DNA from: JANQMY01 sp965228775 | GTDB lineage: Bacteria > Pseudomonadota > Alphaproteobacteria > JANQMY01 | NCBI GenBank assembly: GCA_965228775.1 | Contig: OZ245840.1 | Location: forward strand, 930,001 to 994,000 | Length of the DNA stretch: 64,000 nucleotides | Direction of reading: 5' to 3' | Shown: piece by piece, positions 24,802-33,163 of the stretch | Numbering within the stretch: position 1 is the stretch's first letter | How the letters are laid out: every line of letters begins with the position of its first letter | Notes under the pieces: model-generated | What the model saw: the letters and a program-made list of their open reading frames with translations, nothing else | The model's database searches: none | What the model was told of the DNA's origin: nothing | Program-made: the position numbers and the translations under genes

Positions 24802-25683
24802 ATGAGCGAAACCATCAAAGAAGCGGTGCGCGAAGGATATGGCGCGGTCGCCCGGCAAGGTGTCGCCCAGCAGGCCGACGCGGCGGAAGCGGTCGCTAAG
24901 GCATTTGGATATTCAAACGAAGAACTGGCAAGCCTGCCGGAGGATGCCAATTTGGGTCTGTCCTGCGGCAACCCAACGGCCTTAGCAAGTTTGAGGACCG
25001 GTGAGACCGTGGTCGACCTTGGATCGGGCGGCGGGCTCGATGTGTTCCTGGCCGCCCAAGCCGTGGGCCCCACCGGCAAAGCAATCGGCATCGATATGAC
25101 ACCGGATATGATCGCGCTGGCCAAACGGAACGCGGAAAAAGCGGGACACACAAACACAGATTTCGTGTTCGGTGAGATAGATAATATTCCCTTGGAAGAA
25201 GGCACCGCCGACTGCGTGATTAGCAATTGCGTGATCAATCTGGTGCCGGACAAGCCGAAAGCCTTTGCCGAAATCTTCCGTATACTGAAACCCGGTGGCC
25301 GCGTCGCCATCAGCGACATTGCGATCAAGTCAGCCTTGCCTGAAGAATTGGCGTCAGACATCGGCGCCTATATCGGCTGCGTGGCGGGCGCCATTCCGGT
25401 GGAAGATTATCGCAACGGTTTGCTCGCCACAGGATTTGCCGCCGTTGAAATCGTCGACAGCGGCGCGGATTTGAATGCCTATGGCGCCATGGACGGCCAA
25501 TCCGCCTGCTGCGGACCGGCCATGGGCGACGAAGCCGCCACCAATTGTTGCGGCCCTTCGGCGGACGACACACCGCCGCCCAGCCCGGATGTGTTTGAAC
25601 GCTTGGCAGACCTGCTGAAGCGCTATGACATCAATGACTATGCGGCGAGCGTCAAAGTCATGGCGGTAAAACCCGCCAAATAG
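24802..25683 (+). CDS. arsM: arsenite S-adenosylmethionine methyltransferase
   Basis: A 293-residue cytoplasmic enzyme that methylates As(III) stepwise to volatile or less toxic forms. The SAM site is VVDLGSGGGLD with acidic IGIDMTP. The three As-binding Cys of ArsM are present: Cys 55 (LSCGNP), Cys 143 (SNCVINL) and Cys 193 (IGCVAGA). Two extra Cys pairs (SACCGP, TNCCGP near residues 236-250) are placed before the C-terminal helix, as in many bacterial ArsM proteins. No arsR, arsB or arsC is next to it; the ArsR gene 3 kb away lacks arsenic-binding Cys and is not its partner. Ends MAVKPAK. Confidence 0.93.
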   Translation: MSETIKEAVREGYGAVARQGVAQQADAAEAVAKAFGYSNEELASLPEDANLGLSCGNPTALASLRTGETVVDLGSGGGLDVFLAAQAVGPTGKAIGIDMTPDMIALAKRNAEKAGHTNTDFVFGEIDNIPLEEGTADCVISNCVINLVPDKPKAFAEIFRILKPGGRVAISDIAIKSALPEELASDIGAYIGCVAGAIPVEDYRNGLLATGFAAVEIVDSGADLNAYGAMDGQSACCGPAMGDEAATNCCGPSADDTPPPSPDVFERLADLLKRYDINDYAASVKVMAVKPAK

Positions 25684-25865
25684 CAGCCTTCTGGCGCTTT
25701 TTCGCACCATTTGGGTGGGCTTTTCCGGCCTTCTCAAACCTGTCTGGGCGGATCACACTGTCGAGAGCAGCACCGCGTGCAGCTTTGCGTTTGCGCGGGA
25801 CGTGCCTATTCTGTGGACAACCAATCAAATCAAAACACTGTAAGAAGCGTCTTTAGGGGGGTGTT

Positions 25866-26969
25866 ATGGGATTCCTATTCAAATGGATTTTTCGCCTGGT
25901 CTTGCTGGTGATCGTCGCCAGTGTTGGCTTCGGCTTTTACCTCACCACATTGGGGCCAGACCCGGTCGTGAAACCGGAACGTCAGATGTCGGAGGTTTGG
26001 GCGGACTATCCGTTCGAGTCGCATTATGTGACCGTCAAGGGCAGCAAAATGCATTACATCGACGAGGGCGACCCGGATGGCCCTGTCTTTTTGTTCCTGC
26101 ACGGAAATCCCACATCGTCTTATCTGTGGCGCAACATTTTGCCGATTGTCGCCGCGTCCGGCGTGCGGGCCATCGCGGTCGATAATATCGGCTTCGGCGC
26201 CTCCGACCGGCCCGACATTGGATACACCTTCGCCGAACATTCGGAATATATCGACGGCTTTGTCGAGACCATGGGGCTTCAAGACGTCACCCTCGTTATT
26301 CACGATTGGGGATCGGCGCTTGGCTTCGACTATGCCTACCGAAACCAAGACAATGTGCGCGGAATCGTATTCATGGAAGCGATCTACCGTATCGGCAGCA
26401 TCAGTGATCTCGGCACCGTACCCAGCCTCATGTTCAGAGGCATGCGCACGCCGGGCATCGGTGAATTCTTCGTCCTTGGTTTTAACGGATTTGTGGAACG
26501 TATTCTTCCGTTCAGCATTGTCCGTGAGATGAGCGAGGAAGAGATGGACGCCTATCGCGAGCCCTTCCCCACCTTCGGATCGCGCTTGCCCACGCTTGTA
26601 TGGCCTCGTGAAATTCCATTCGATGGCGAACCTGCCGACGTGGCGGCCCGCGTCAATAAATTCGTCGACTGGCTGCCCACGTCATCCGTTCCGAAACTGA
26701 TCTTCTATTTTGAGCCCGGCGGTTTGATCAGCGAGGAAATCGCCGAAACCATTATCAACACCTGGGAAAATGTGGATGGCATCAAGCTTGGCGCGGGCCT
26801 GCATTTTGTGCAGGAAGATCACCCGGAAGAAATCGGCCAGGGCATCGTGGATTGGGCATCGTCCCGGTTTGAGACTGTGGCCGAGCCGGAACCGGAAGAC
26901 CCGGGCGTCGAGTTGATCCTGCCCGAGGAATTGCTGGTGCCGCCAAGCGACGACGCAGAAACGGAATAG
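25866..26969 (+). CDS. membrane-anchored haloalkane dehalogenase-like hydrolase
   Basis: A 367-residue alpha/beta hydrolase with an N-terminal membrane anchor (WIFRLVLLVIVASVGFGFYL) and an acidic C-terminal tail. All residues of subfamily II haloalkane dehalogenases are in place: nucleophile Asp 147 (VIHDWGS), halide-binding Trp 148 and Asn 81 (HGNPTSSYLWRN), catalytic Glu 171 (FMEAIY) and catalytic His 313 (GLHFVQEDHPEEIG). The expected reaction is hydrolytic dehalogenation of haloalkanes, which is plausible in a marine setting; related members with other substrates exist. The membrane anchor and the C-terminal extension of about 35 residues are unusual, since the classic enzymes are soluble and about 300 residues long. 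Confidence 0.87.
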   Translation: MGFLFKWIFRLVLLVIVASVGFGFYLTTLGPDPVVKPERQMSEVWADYPFESHYVTVKGSKMHYIDEGDPDGPVFLFLHGNPTSSYLWRNILPIVAASGVRAIAVDNIGFGASDRPDIGYTFAEHSEYIDGFVETMGLQDVTLVIHDWGSALGFDYAYRNQDNVRGIVFMEAIYRIGSISDLGTVPSLMFRGMRTPGIGEFFVLGFNGFVERILPFSIVREMSEEEMDAYREPFPTFGSRLPTLVWPREIPFDGEPADVAARVNKFVDWLPTSSVPKLIFYFEPGGLISEEIAETIINTWENVDGIKLGAGLHFVQEDHPEEIGQGIVDWASSRFETVAEPEPEDPGVELILPEELLVPPSDDAETE

Positions 26970-26986
26970 ACTCATTCCTCAAAACA

Positions 26987-27019
26987 AAAAGGCCGGCGCG
27001 AGAAAAGCGCCGGCCTTTA
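26987..27019. terminator. bidirectional terminator
   Basis: A perfect 11-base stem, AAGGCCGGCGC (26989-26999) and GCGCCGGCCTT (27007-27017), with a 7-base loop. TTTATT follows on the plus strand and TTTTTGTTTT on the minus strand. It separates the convergent dehalogenase and DUF3617 genes. Confidence 0.92.
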
Positions 27020-27039
27020 TTCTGTATCCTGACGGATGA

Positions 27040-27468
27040 TCAGCAATCGCCGATGCGTTCCGCCGTCCAGCTGTTCGACATGGTCATGGTCTGGCCACCA
27101 AACGACATGGAATACGACATCTCGCCATCGCCGTTATTTCCATCAATGGTGTAGCGGCCCGTGCCGGTTGCTTCCGGTCCGCCGGGACCGGAGCAGCTCA
27201 TCTCGAAGGTGAGCGTGTTGCCCGAAAGATTCTGATTGAGCACGGTACAGGTTTGGCTATCGTCCTGAAGCTCCGCAACCGGATCAAATGTTTCCTGTTG
27301 CATGCATTGATCTTCGGTTTCGGTCTTAGGCGGTCCCATCATGTTCGTTGTCGTCGACGTAATGCGCCACAGACCCGGCGTGATCGAAAGCCCCTCCGCG
27401 AGAACGGGCGTCGCCGCCACCATGCCCGCGACCAAAGCCGGTCCCAGTAGTTTGAAACGTGATGTCAT
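27040..27468 (-). CDS. DUF3617 family periplasmic protein
   Basis: A 142-residue protein with a signal peptide ending near ATPVLAEG. The DUF3617 pattern is visible: ITPGLWRITSTTTNMMG, a Cys in EDQCMQQE, CTVLNQNLSGNTLTFEMSC in the middle, and a C-terminal Cys. The conserved Cys probably form disulfides. Its function in the periplasm is unknown. It is convergent with the dehalogenase gene across a bidirectional terminator. Confidence 0.85.
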   Translation of the reverse strand: MTSRFKLLGPALVAGMVAATPVLAEGLSITPGLWRITSTTTNMMGPPKTETEDQCMQQETFDPVAELQDDSQTCTVLNQNLSGNTLTFEMSCSGPGGPEATGTGRYTIDGNNGDGEMSYSMSFGGQTMTMSNSWTAERIGDC

Positions 27469-27793
27469 CGCCGAACAGTCTCCCCTTGTCTGACAAAGTG
27501 AGTCGCGATGGTAGCGCGTGTTCCATCGCGATCAACTGGCACTGCTCTGCGTGATGGTCCAAAACATACTGCACCTGCGAAATATACTCCGCCATGCGTG
27601 CAAACCCGCCCCGCCAAAACACCATTTAGGAGTATTTTTGTGTCCTGAATACTACCTGTGTTGGCAAATGTTATTTTTTCCTTACTAATTGTCGTCACAT
27701 TAACGACATCAAATCTGCGATCGGTCATACTCATCCTCGCAACGAGGCGAAAACGCCCGCGGTAGATTTGCGTAACATAAGGGGGATGGGGAG
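27469..27793. other. divergent intergenic region
   Basis: A 325-base AT-richer gap between DUF3617 and the lipase-like gene. It holds no gene that I support; the minus-strand frames in it are shadows. It should contain two divergent promoters. AT-rich words such as TGTTATTTTTTCCTTACTAATTG are visible in parts, but I see no definite operator. Confidence 0.4.
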
Positions 27794-28654
27794 TTGCCAG
27801 TACGGACTGCCATAGACCTTGCCAGGTTCAATATCGATGTTGCCTGGGCTTTTGGAGAATGGAGCACCTCCCTTCTCTCGAGGCCAATCCTTCATCAGAT
27901 CGCTGCCAAGGGCACGCAATCCCAGGGCGTTCTTACGCTGCCTGGATTTTCGGGACCGGAAGCCTCGCTCGTCCCGCTCGTTCAATTCCTGAGAGCTCAG
28001 GGTTTCTACGCAAAGTCTTGGGGGCTTGGCACCAATCGCGGCCCCAGCGGCCCGGATTACATGAAGTTCCTGGCGGACCTCATGGCGCCGCGCCTCAAGC
28101 AGATGGCCGACAAAACGGGCAACAAGGTCTCGCTTGTGGGCCAGAGCCTTGGCGGCATCTATGGCCGGGAATTGGCGCGTGCCTATCCAAACTTGGTGGA
28201 CCGGGTCATCACCCTGGGCAGCCCCGCTTACATCAACCCGAGGAAAATCGGCCACATAAACAAGATGGTCACGGTCGCCTTGCAGGCCGTGACAGGCGCG
28301 CCGGCCGAGGTGCATATGGAAACGGCGCAATTGACCAAGATCTACAAGCCACCGCCAGGCATCCCCCTTGTATCGATTTACAGCCAGCTCGACGGCGTGG
28401 TCTCAAAACATGTGACGATGATTCCCCATGTGGATGTGGACCATGACGGCCCCGCCCCCCGGGAAAACATCGAGATCTTAGGCTCCCATTGCGGCATGGG
28501 GGTCAATCCTGTGTCCTTGGTCGCCATTTGCGACCGATTGGTGGCCGATGTGGACGAATGGGTTCCCTTCAGCCCGCATGATTATTTGGCGTCGCCGCTT
28601 CACATGGCGATTCCCGCCCTCTACCCAAAATCCGTTGCACCTGCGGTGTCATAA
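27794..28654 (+). CDS. lipase-like alpha/beta hydrolase
   Basis: About 286 residues. It starts with TTG at 27794 preceded by purine-rich GGGGATGGGGAG. The nucleophile elbow is LVGQSLGGIYG. An oxyanion loop is suggested by LTLPGFSGPE. The candidate acid is in YSQLDGVVS and the His in LGSHCGMG. This fits triacylglycerol or PHA-type esterases that lack a lid domain. No signal peptide, so the enzyme is cytosolic or granule-bound. The next genes are a phasin and a WS/DGAT acyltransferase, which suggests a role in turnover of storage polyester or neutral lipid (inference). Confidence 0.8.
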   Translation: MPVRTAIDLARFNIDVAWAFGEWSTSLLSRPILHQIAAKGTQSQGVLTLPGFSGPEASLVPLVQFLRAQGFYAKSWGLGTNRGPSGPDYMKFLADLMAPRLKQMADKTGNKVSLVGQSLGGIYGRELARAYPNLVDRVITLGSPAYINPRKIGHINKMVTVALQAVTGAPAEVHMETAQLTKIYKPPPGIPLVSIYSQLDGVVSKHVTMIPHVDVDHDGPAPRENIEILGSHCGMGVNPVSLVAICDRLVADVDEWVPFSPHDYLASPLHMAIPALYPKSVAPAVS

Positions 28655-28710
28655 CGGGCGTTAACCACGGCACACCACGGAAACCCTAGAGTTTTCGCAG
28701 TGCAAAAAAA

Positions 28711-28735
28711 TTTGTGCAGTGCACTTGCGCACTCG
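28711..28735. promoter_or_regulatory. TGC-rich repeats, PhaR-like operator
   Basis: Upstream of the phasin gene lies TTTGTGCAGTGCACTTGCGC with the palindrome GTGCA-G-TGCAC at 28714-28724, further TGC words (CGCAGTGCAAAA) at 28696 and GCGCACTCGC after it. PhaR of Paracoccus and Rhodobacter, the PHA-responsive repressor of phasin genes, binds TGC-rich motifs of this kind. The site is about 150 bases before the start. Confidence 0.55.
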
Positions 28736-28880
28736 CAAAACCGATGCTATATACCCGCCATCGAGCCGCCCATGTCTGTTTGTGGGCGTATTCATGACCT
28801 TAACCAGCAGATTTTGGATACGGGGACTGGACAGCATGACTGACTCTTCCCTTACAAATGGATCAGACGTAGGAGCTCTC

Positions 28881-29450
28881 ATGGCAACTCAAACCAAAAC
28901 GACCGCTAAGCGGCGCACCACCAAGAAAGCAGCACCGAAGACGACCCGTCGCGCAACCGCTGCAAAGCCCGCTACCGCAAAGCGTACGAAAGCAAAAGCA
29001 GCACCGAAGGCAAATGGCGCCGCTTCCAACTTCAACGGCTTCCGCACCTTCATCGAAAACCAGCGCGAGCGCATTCCGGTTTCCGGTGATCAGTTCCGCG
29101 AGCAGATCGACACCATTCGCTCGGCGACCGCAGACGCGGGCGATGTCATCCGGTCTTCCGCAACGATTGCTGCCGACGGCACTCGGGCCGTCAACTTGCA
29201 GATCCTTGAAAATGTTCAGAACGATGCAAATCGTTTCTTCGAAATGACCAAGGACCTTGCGCAAGCCACCAGCCTTCGTGAAGCAGCCGAAATTCAAGGC
29301 CAGTTCATCCGCGACCAGTGGCAGCACGGCGTAAAGCAAACCCGCGAAATTGCCGAAATGGTAACGCAAGTTTCTCGCGACTCCATCGAGCCAATTTCCA
29401 AGAGCGTTGGTGATACGTTCAAAAAAGTCGGCGTCCGCAAAGCCGCATAA
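28881..29450 (+). CDS. phasin with lysine/alanine-rich N-terminal tail
   Basis: About 189 residues from ATG 28881, which has TAGGAGCTCTC upstream; ATG 28836 is an alternative. Phasins coat polyhydroxyalkanoate granules. The C-terminal two thirds are an amphipathic helical phasin domain (NGFRTFIENQRERIPVSGDQ at its start, then REAAEIQGQFIRDQWQHGVK). The first 50 residues are Lys, Thr, Ala and Pro-rich (KKAAPKTTRRATAAKPATAK), like the histone H1-like tail of PhaF proteins that tie granules to the nucleoid. A strong terminator follows. The next gene is a wax ester/TAG synthase. Confidence 0.88.
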   Translation: MATQTKTTAKRRTTKKAAPKTTRRATAAKPATAKRTKAKAAPKANGAASNFNGFRTFIENQRERIPVSGDQFREQIDTIRSATADAGDVIRSSATIAADGTRAVNLQILENVQNDANRFFEMTKDLAQATSLREAAEIQGQFIRDQWQHGVKQTREIAEMVTQVSRDSIEPISKSVGDTFKKVGVRKAA

Positions 29451-29476
29451 TTTCAGTCATCCAAATTGCAAAAAGA

Positions 29477-29510
29477 GGGCTTCGGCAGTAAACTGCCGGA
29501 GCCCTTTTTT
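29477..29510 (+). terminator. rho-independent terminator of the phasin gene
   Basis: The 12-base arms GGGCTTCGGCAG (29477-29488) and CTGCCGGAGCCC (29493-29504) pair with one T-G position around TAAA, and are followed by six T. Textbook form, 26 bases after the stop. Confidence 0.95.
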
Positions 29511-29797
29511 CATGGAGACACCATCAAAGCGTCACCAAAGGGTCATACCGAATCAGGTACAACTCTGCTTATACAGTTTCCGCACTGATCAACCGCATTT
29601 TTACCGGTCGGTGCCTTTATCACCTGTACGCTTAAGTCGATCACCCTTTTCTTCAGTTCCAAACTCACACGCGCCAACTCCTGCGTAATGGGCCCGGTGA
29701 ACGTGATTGGATCTGTAGAAGATGGTGCATCTATCGCGAATTCCGCTGTGTCGTGGCGGGGCTAAACCCCGCCTCTTTTAGAACCCAGGTGAGACCC

Positions 29798-31291
29798 ATG
29801 CATAAGCTTTCCGCGCAAGACGCTACTTGGCTTTACATCGAGTCAGACACTTTCATGACTCACATTGGCGCGGTGCAAATGTTCAAAGCGCCCCCTGGCG
29901 GCGGGCGCGAATTCCATAAACGCTTTATCAAGCGTCTTTATGAACGCCGCGATATCGCCGCGCCATTCCAATGGCATCTCACGAAAACACCTTGGAACCT
30001 CGACCATCCGGCATGGGTCGATCTCGACGATGTGTCGTTCGAGGATCATGTGCATATGGCCTGCCTTCCCTTGCCGGGCACGATGAAGCAATTGGCGGAT
30101 CTATGTGGTGATCTGCAAAGCAGACCGCTCGATCGATCCAAGCCGATGTTCGAGTACTACGTGATCGAAGGACTTGAAAATGGCTTGGTCGCTTTATTCG
30201 CCAAGCTGCATCATTGTTATATCGACGGCGCCATGGGCACCCTATTGACGATGGCGCTCTATGATGGTGCCGATGAAGCGCTTCCTGCAATGATGGGCAA
30301 GCCAGCACCGCGCGATGAGAAGCAGCCCGACGCCATCGACATGTTGTCCAATGCCGTGGGCCATTTTCTTCAACTTCCCTTCAAGGCGGCCGCCGACGGA
30401 TTGTCGCTGGCGGGCGCTGGCACCAAACTCGTCCGGCATTGGGTCGGCAATCCGCGCAAACGCGCACCGCTGCCTTTCACCGCACCGCGTACGCCGTTCA
30501 ATGTGAATGTGAGCGGAGAACGTGTCTTCTCCATGTTTTCGTGGCCGCTTGATGACATCAAACGGATCAAGAAAACCACCAGCACAACCATAAACGATGT
30601 AATCCTTGCGGCTTGCGCCGGTGGTTTAAGAGAATACTTAAATGAAAAAAGAGCACTGCCGCGTAAGCCTCTCCTGTCAGCCGTGCCGGTTTCCTTCCGT
30701 GGTCAGAATGATGCGTCTTATGCCAACCGCATCGGCACGATGCTGACCAGCCTACATACGGATACCGAAGACTCAGTCGTCCGCCTTTACCGGATTCATC
30801 AATCGGCCCAGCACGCTAAAGAGGCAGCGGCGCTCACCAAAGATGCTTTCAGCGGGGACCTCTCCATTCCAGGTTTGCCGCTTTTCATCGCCGGGGCTGC
30901 CCGAGTATTTGAAGCCTCGCGGGTGGCCGAGCGCATGCCGCCCGCCTTCAACGTGCTGATTTCCAACGTGCCCACGGCCCCCTTCCCGCTCCATGTGGAT
31001 GGCTGCGAGATGGTCGGCAATTATCCGATCTCGGCGGTTGGCCACAGCTGTGCGCTAAACATTACGGTGCAAAGCTATAATGGGGGCATGGATTTCGGCC
31101 TCATCGCCTGCAAAAAGGCCGTGCCTGATCTCGACAAGTTGGGCGCCCTCATTCGGCGGGAATTGCAGATCTTGAAACTGCTGACGCTGGGCGAAGAAAC
31201 GGACGCCCCCCGCGATGACGACGCTCCGCGCGACATTCGCATCCTGCCGCACGCGTCGGCGCCAGACGGCCCACAGGACAGTGTGAACTAA
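29798..31291 (+). CDS. wax ester synthase/diacylglycerol acyltransferase
   Basis: About 497 residues from ATG 29798, with AGGTGAG upstream; the frame is open to 29753. It joins acyl-CoA to fatty alcohols or diacylglycerol to give wax esters or triacylglycerol. The active site HHxxxDG is at residues 138-144 (KLHHCYIDGAMG). The family N-terminus LSAQDATWLYIES and the C-terminal NVLISNVPTAPFPLHVDG and NYPISAVGHS blocks are all present. It follows the phasin gene, so the locus appears to handle storage lipids. A hairpin of the TTTCAAAAGGG type lies two bases after the stop. Confidence 0.92.
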   Translation: MHKLSAQDATWLYIESDTFMTHIGAVQMFKAPPGGGREFHKRFIKRLYERRDIAAPFQWHLTKTPWNLDHPAWVDLDDVSFEDHVHMACLPLPGTMKQLADLCGDLQSRPLDRSKPMFEYYVIEGLENGLVALFAKLHHCYIDGAMGTLLTMALYDGADEALPAMMGKPAPRDEKQPDAIDMLSNAVGHFLQLPFKAAADGLSLAGAGTKLVRHWVGNPRKRAPLPFTAPRTPFNVNVSGERVFSMFSWPLDDIKRIKKTTSTTINDVILAACAGGLREYLNEKRALPRKPLLSAVPVSFRGQNDASYANRIGTMLTSLHTDTEDSVVRLYRIHQSAQHAKEAAALTKDAFSGDLSIPGLPLFIAGAARVFEASRVAERMPPAFNVLISNVPTAPFPLHVDGCEMVGNYPISAVGHSCALNITVQSYNGGMDFGLIACKKAVPDLDKLGALIRRELQILKLLTLGEETDAPRDDDAPRDIRILPHASAPDGPQDSVN

Positions 31292-31292
31292 A

Positions 31293-31318
31293 TTTCAAAA
31301 GGGTTTGACCTTTTTGAA
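31293..31318. repeat. left palindrome flanking the effector paralogue
   Basis: TTTCAAAAGGGT, TTG, ACC, TTTTTGAA: an imperfect hairpin directly after the WS/DGAT stop. It shares TTTCAAAAGGGT and the ACC-TTTTGAA half with the palindrome at 33132-33158 on the other side of the gene 31550-33070. It may serve simply as the WS/DGAT terminator. The rest of the gap to 31549 holds no gene and should contain the promoter of the next gene. Confidence 0.6.
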
Positions 31319-31549
31319 GCACGAACCATCAGGTTAGCGAGACTCTGATGCAACTATAAATTACATCCTCCTAACGAATTCAGCCCATACTGTTTGCATT
31401 TTTGTACCGGCCTTTTCGTATTGGCCATTTCGTCGTTGCGATTGCCTTAATGCTTCCGCGTCGCAGAAAACACTCACAGGCAGCCACTAGAGCGTTTGCC
31501 ACGCACAAGACACGCATTCGGACTTAATCAAAAATTGTGGACCAACGTT

Positions 31550-33070
31550 ATGACGGGACCAGACACTGTAGGCGCTTCTCAGATTAAGACATCCGTCAAT
31601 CGTCAAACGAGTAGTACAGATACCAATCGACAGACGGGGGCACTGTCGGCGGCATTTCCAAACGCGACGGTTACTCAAGCACACACCCCCGCCCGCGCGA
31701 ACGCCCCTCAAAACATCACTCAAGCTGATGTGGTGACATCACTCAGCGGGCTTATCGGCGGCAGAGGCACAAGTAATTCACGTGACAAGGCGCGAGACCT
31801 TATTCGCCACCTACCGGAAAACTCCAGAACACCAGAAGGCTTGCAGAACCTCGCCAACGCCTTTGAAAATCATGGTAACGAGGTCAGTACGCTACTGCAT
31901 TCCACGCATACTGACTATCCAACCGACGTGATGGGGAATGCCAGCAAGCGAAGGGAGTTGAGAATAAGCATCCTTGACGAGCTTGCCGCCGGCCGAACTG
32001 TCGATCAAGCCAGGGAACATAAGAATGCGCTCGTGGCTTGTGACGGTCTCGCCAAGGCTCTGAATGATCGCGACATTATTGGCGGAAGTCGCATGGGAGT
32101 GAAAGGCCGCGCGCGTGATTTAGCTAATTTTGTGGCGGACGGTGCATGGAACGCTCAAAGCCTAAACAGGCTAAAAGACACCGTCACCAATAATCCAGAA
32201 GAGATCACCAACCTGATCAACTTTGGTCAAAACCAAATCACCGGGAGTATAGATTTAGCTAGTGCCCAAGCACTGCTGTTGACCATGAAGGCCAAAGGAC
32301 GTCCGCAAGAGCAGATAGACCGGTTCAAAGACAACCTGCTCGGCATCAATTACACCGCGTCTAAGGTGACAACAGATGCGGAGTTTGCCGACGCAAACAT
32401 TCGCGGAACACCTGTTACACCGGTCGCTTTAGATTTCGCGGGTAACGATAGCCGGGCCATCATACAGCGGGCGCTCGGGAATGATGGAAGAGCCGACCAG
32501 GAATTGCGTGTGGCTACTACACATACGCGGTTGGGGGCAACTCGGCCTGACTATTTGATGACTCATAGCTTAGATCCGTGCCAGCCTGTTGTCGTTTTCT
32601 GGAAAGATACTCATGATCAACAATTCGCTACATTGTTCCATGTCAATGCCCCACAAGAAATTGCTATCTATGAAGCAACACTAAATGACATATCGCCTGA
32701 CATGAAAATCGATTCTATAAACTGGATTAAGAGGGCCCCAGGACAACATCAAGCTCGCATGGAAAAAGCCGAAAAATATGAGCAAAACCTCAATAGAATG
32801 GCTAGCCAGCTCTTGGTGCCGCTGAACGTTATCAACCGCCCTTCAAGAGACACAGATGTGAACATTTATGCGGACAGAGCCTCTGCTTACCCGACATTGG
32901 CGATAGCTGTCGATGTTCAACGGGGAAAGATCGCTTTCATGGATCAGAATACCATTATTGGTCCGGACAATGATCAATCTATAGACTTGCCGTGGCCTGA
33001 GAGAGATAGTCTAATTTCCGAAGAGTCTGTTAATCTGGACCAGATTGACGGGCTTGTTTTTGGGGATTAG
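31550..33070 (+). CDS. candidate type III effector, paralogue of 58324
   Basis: About 506 residues from ATG 31550; TTG 31496 opens the frame, but the ATG start MTGPD matches MPGPD of the paralogue. Residues 1-55 are Ser/Thr/Gln/Asn/Ala-rich and likely disordered, as in type III secreted proteins. Residues 60-200 are homologous to the paralogue: SRDKARDL (77-84), LANAFENHGNEVSTLL, then the segment around ASKRRELRISILDELAA. The C-terminal 300 residues (DFAGNDSRAIIQRAL, CQPVVVFWKDTHDQQ and on) are not shared and not recognised. No signal peptide, no membrane helix, no chaperone gene next to it. The codon and base composition looks AT-richer than its neighbours. Two related palindromes bracket the gene. 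The effector role is inference from the paralogue with its CesT-like chaperone. Confidence 0.75.
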   Translation: MTGPDTVGASQIKTSVNRQTSSTDTNRQTGALSAAFPNATVTQAHTPARANAPQNITQADVVTSLSGLIGGRGTSNSRDKARDLIRHLPENSRTPEGLQNLANAFENHGNEVSTLLHSTHTDYPTDVMGNASKRRELRISILDELAAGRTVDQAREHKNALVACDGLAKALNDRDIIGGSRMGVKGRARDLANFVADGAWNAQSLNRLKDTVTNNPEEITNLINFGQNQITGSIDLASAQALLLTMKAKGRPQEQIDRFKDNLLGINYTASKVTTDAEFADANIRGTPVTPVALDFAGNDSRAIIQRALGNDGRADQELRVATTHTRLGATRPDYLMTHSLDPCQPVVVFWKDTHDQQFATLFHVNAPQEIAIYEATLNDISPDMKIDSINWIKRAPGQHQARMEKAEKYEQNLNRMASQLLVPLNVINRPSRDTDVNIYADRASAYPTLAIAVDVQRGKIAFMDQNTIIGPDNDQSIDLPWPERDSLISEESVNLDQIDGLVFGD

Positions 33071-33131
33071 CGCGCATTTGCAGTTTGGAAAGAACCGGAA
33101 ACAATCCCCTGTGAAGAACCGGTTCAATAAG

Positions 33132-33158
33132 TTTCAAAAGGGTCAGACCCTTTTGAAA
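33132..33158. terminator. right palindrome, terminator-like
   Basis: A perfect 12-base stem, TTTCAAAAGGGT (33132-33143) and ACCCTTTTGAAA (33147-33158), around CAG. It lies between convergent genes, 61 bases after the effector stop and 5 before the EthD stop. It can act in both directions, although the T runs are within the stem. It resembles 31293-31318. Confidence 0.75.
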
Positions 33159-33163
33159 ATCGT

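Noticed and set aside
21313..25683. ArsR gene as the regulator of arsM
   Set aside because: The ArsR protein has no arsenic-binding Cys pair, is 3 kb from arsM with unrelated genes between, and pairs with SRPBCC and its own palindrome.
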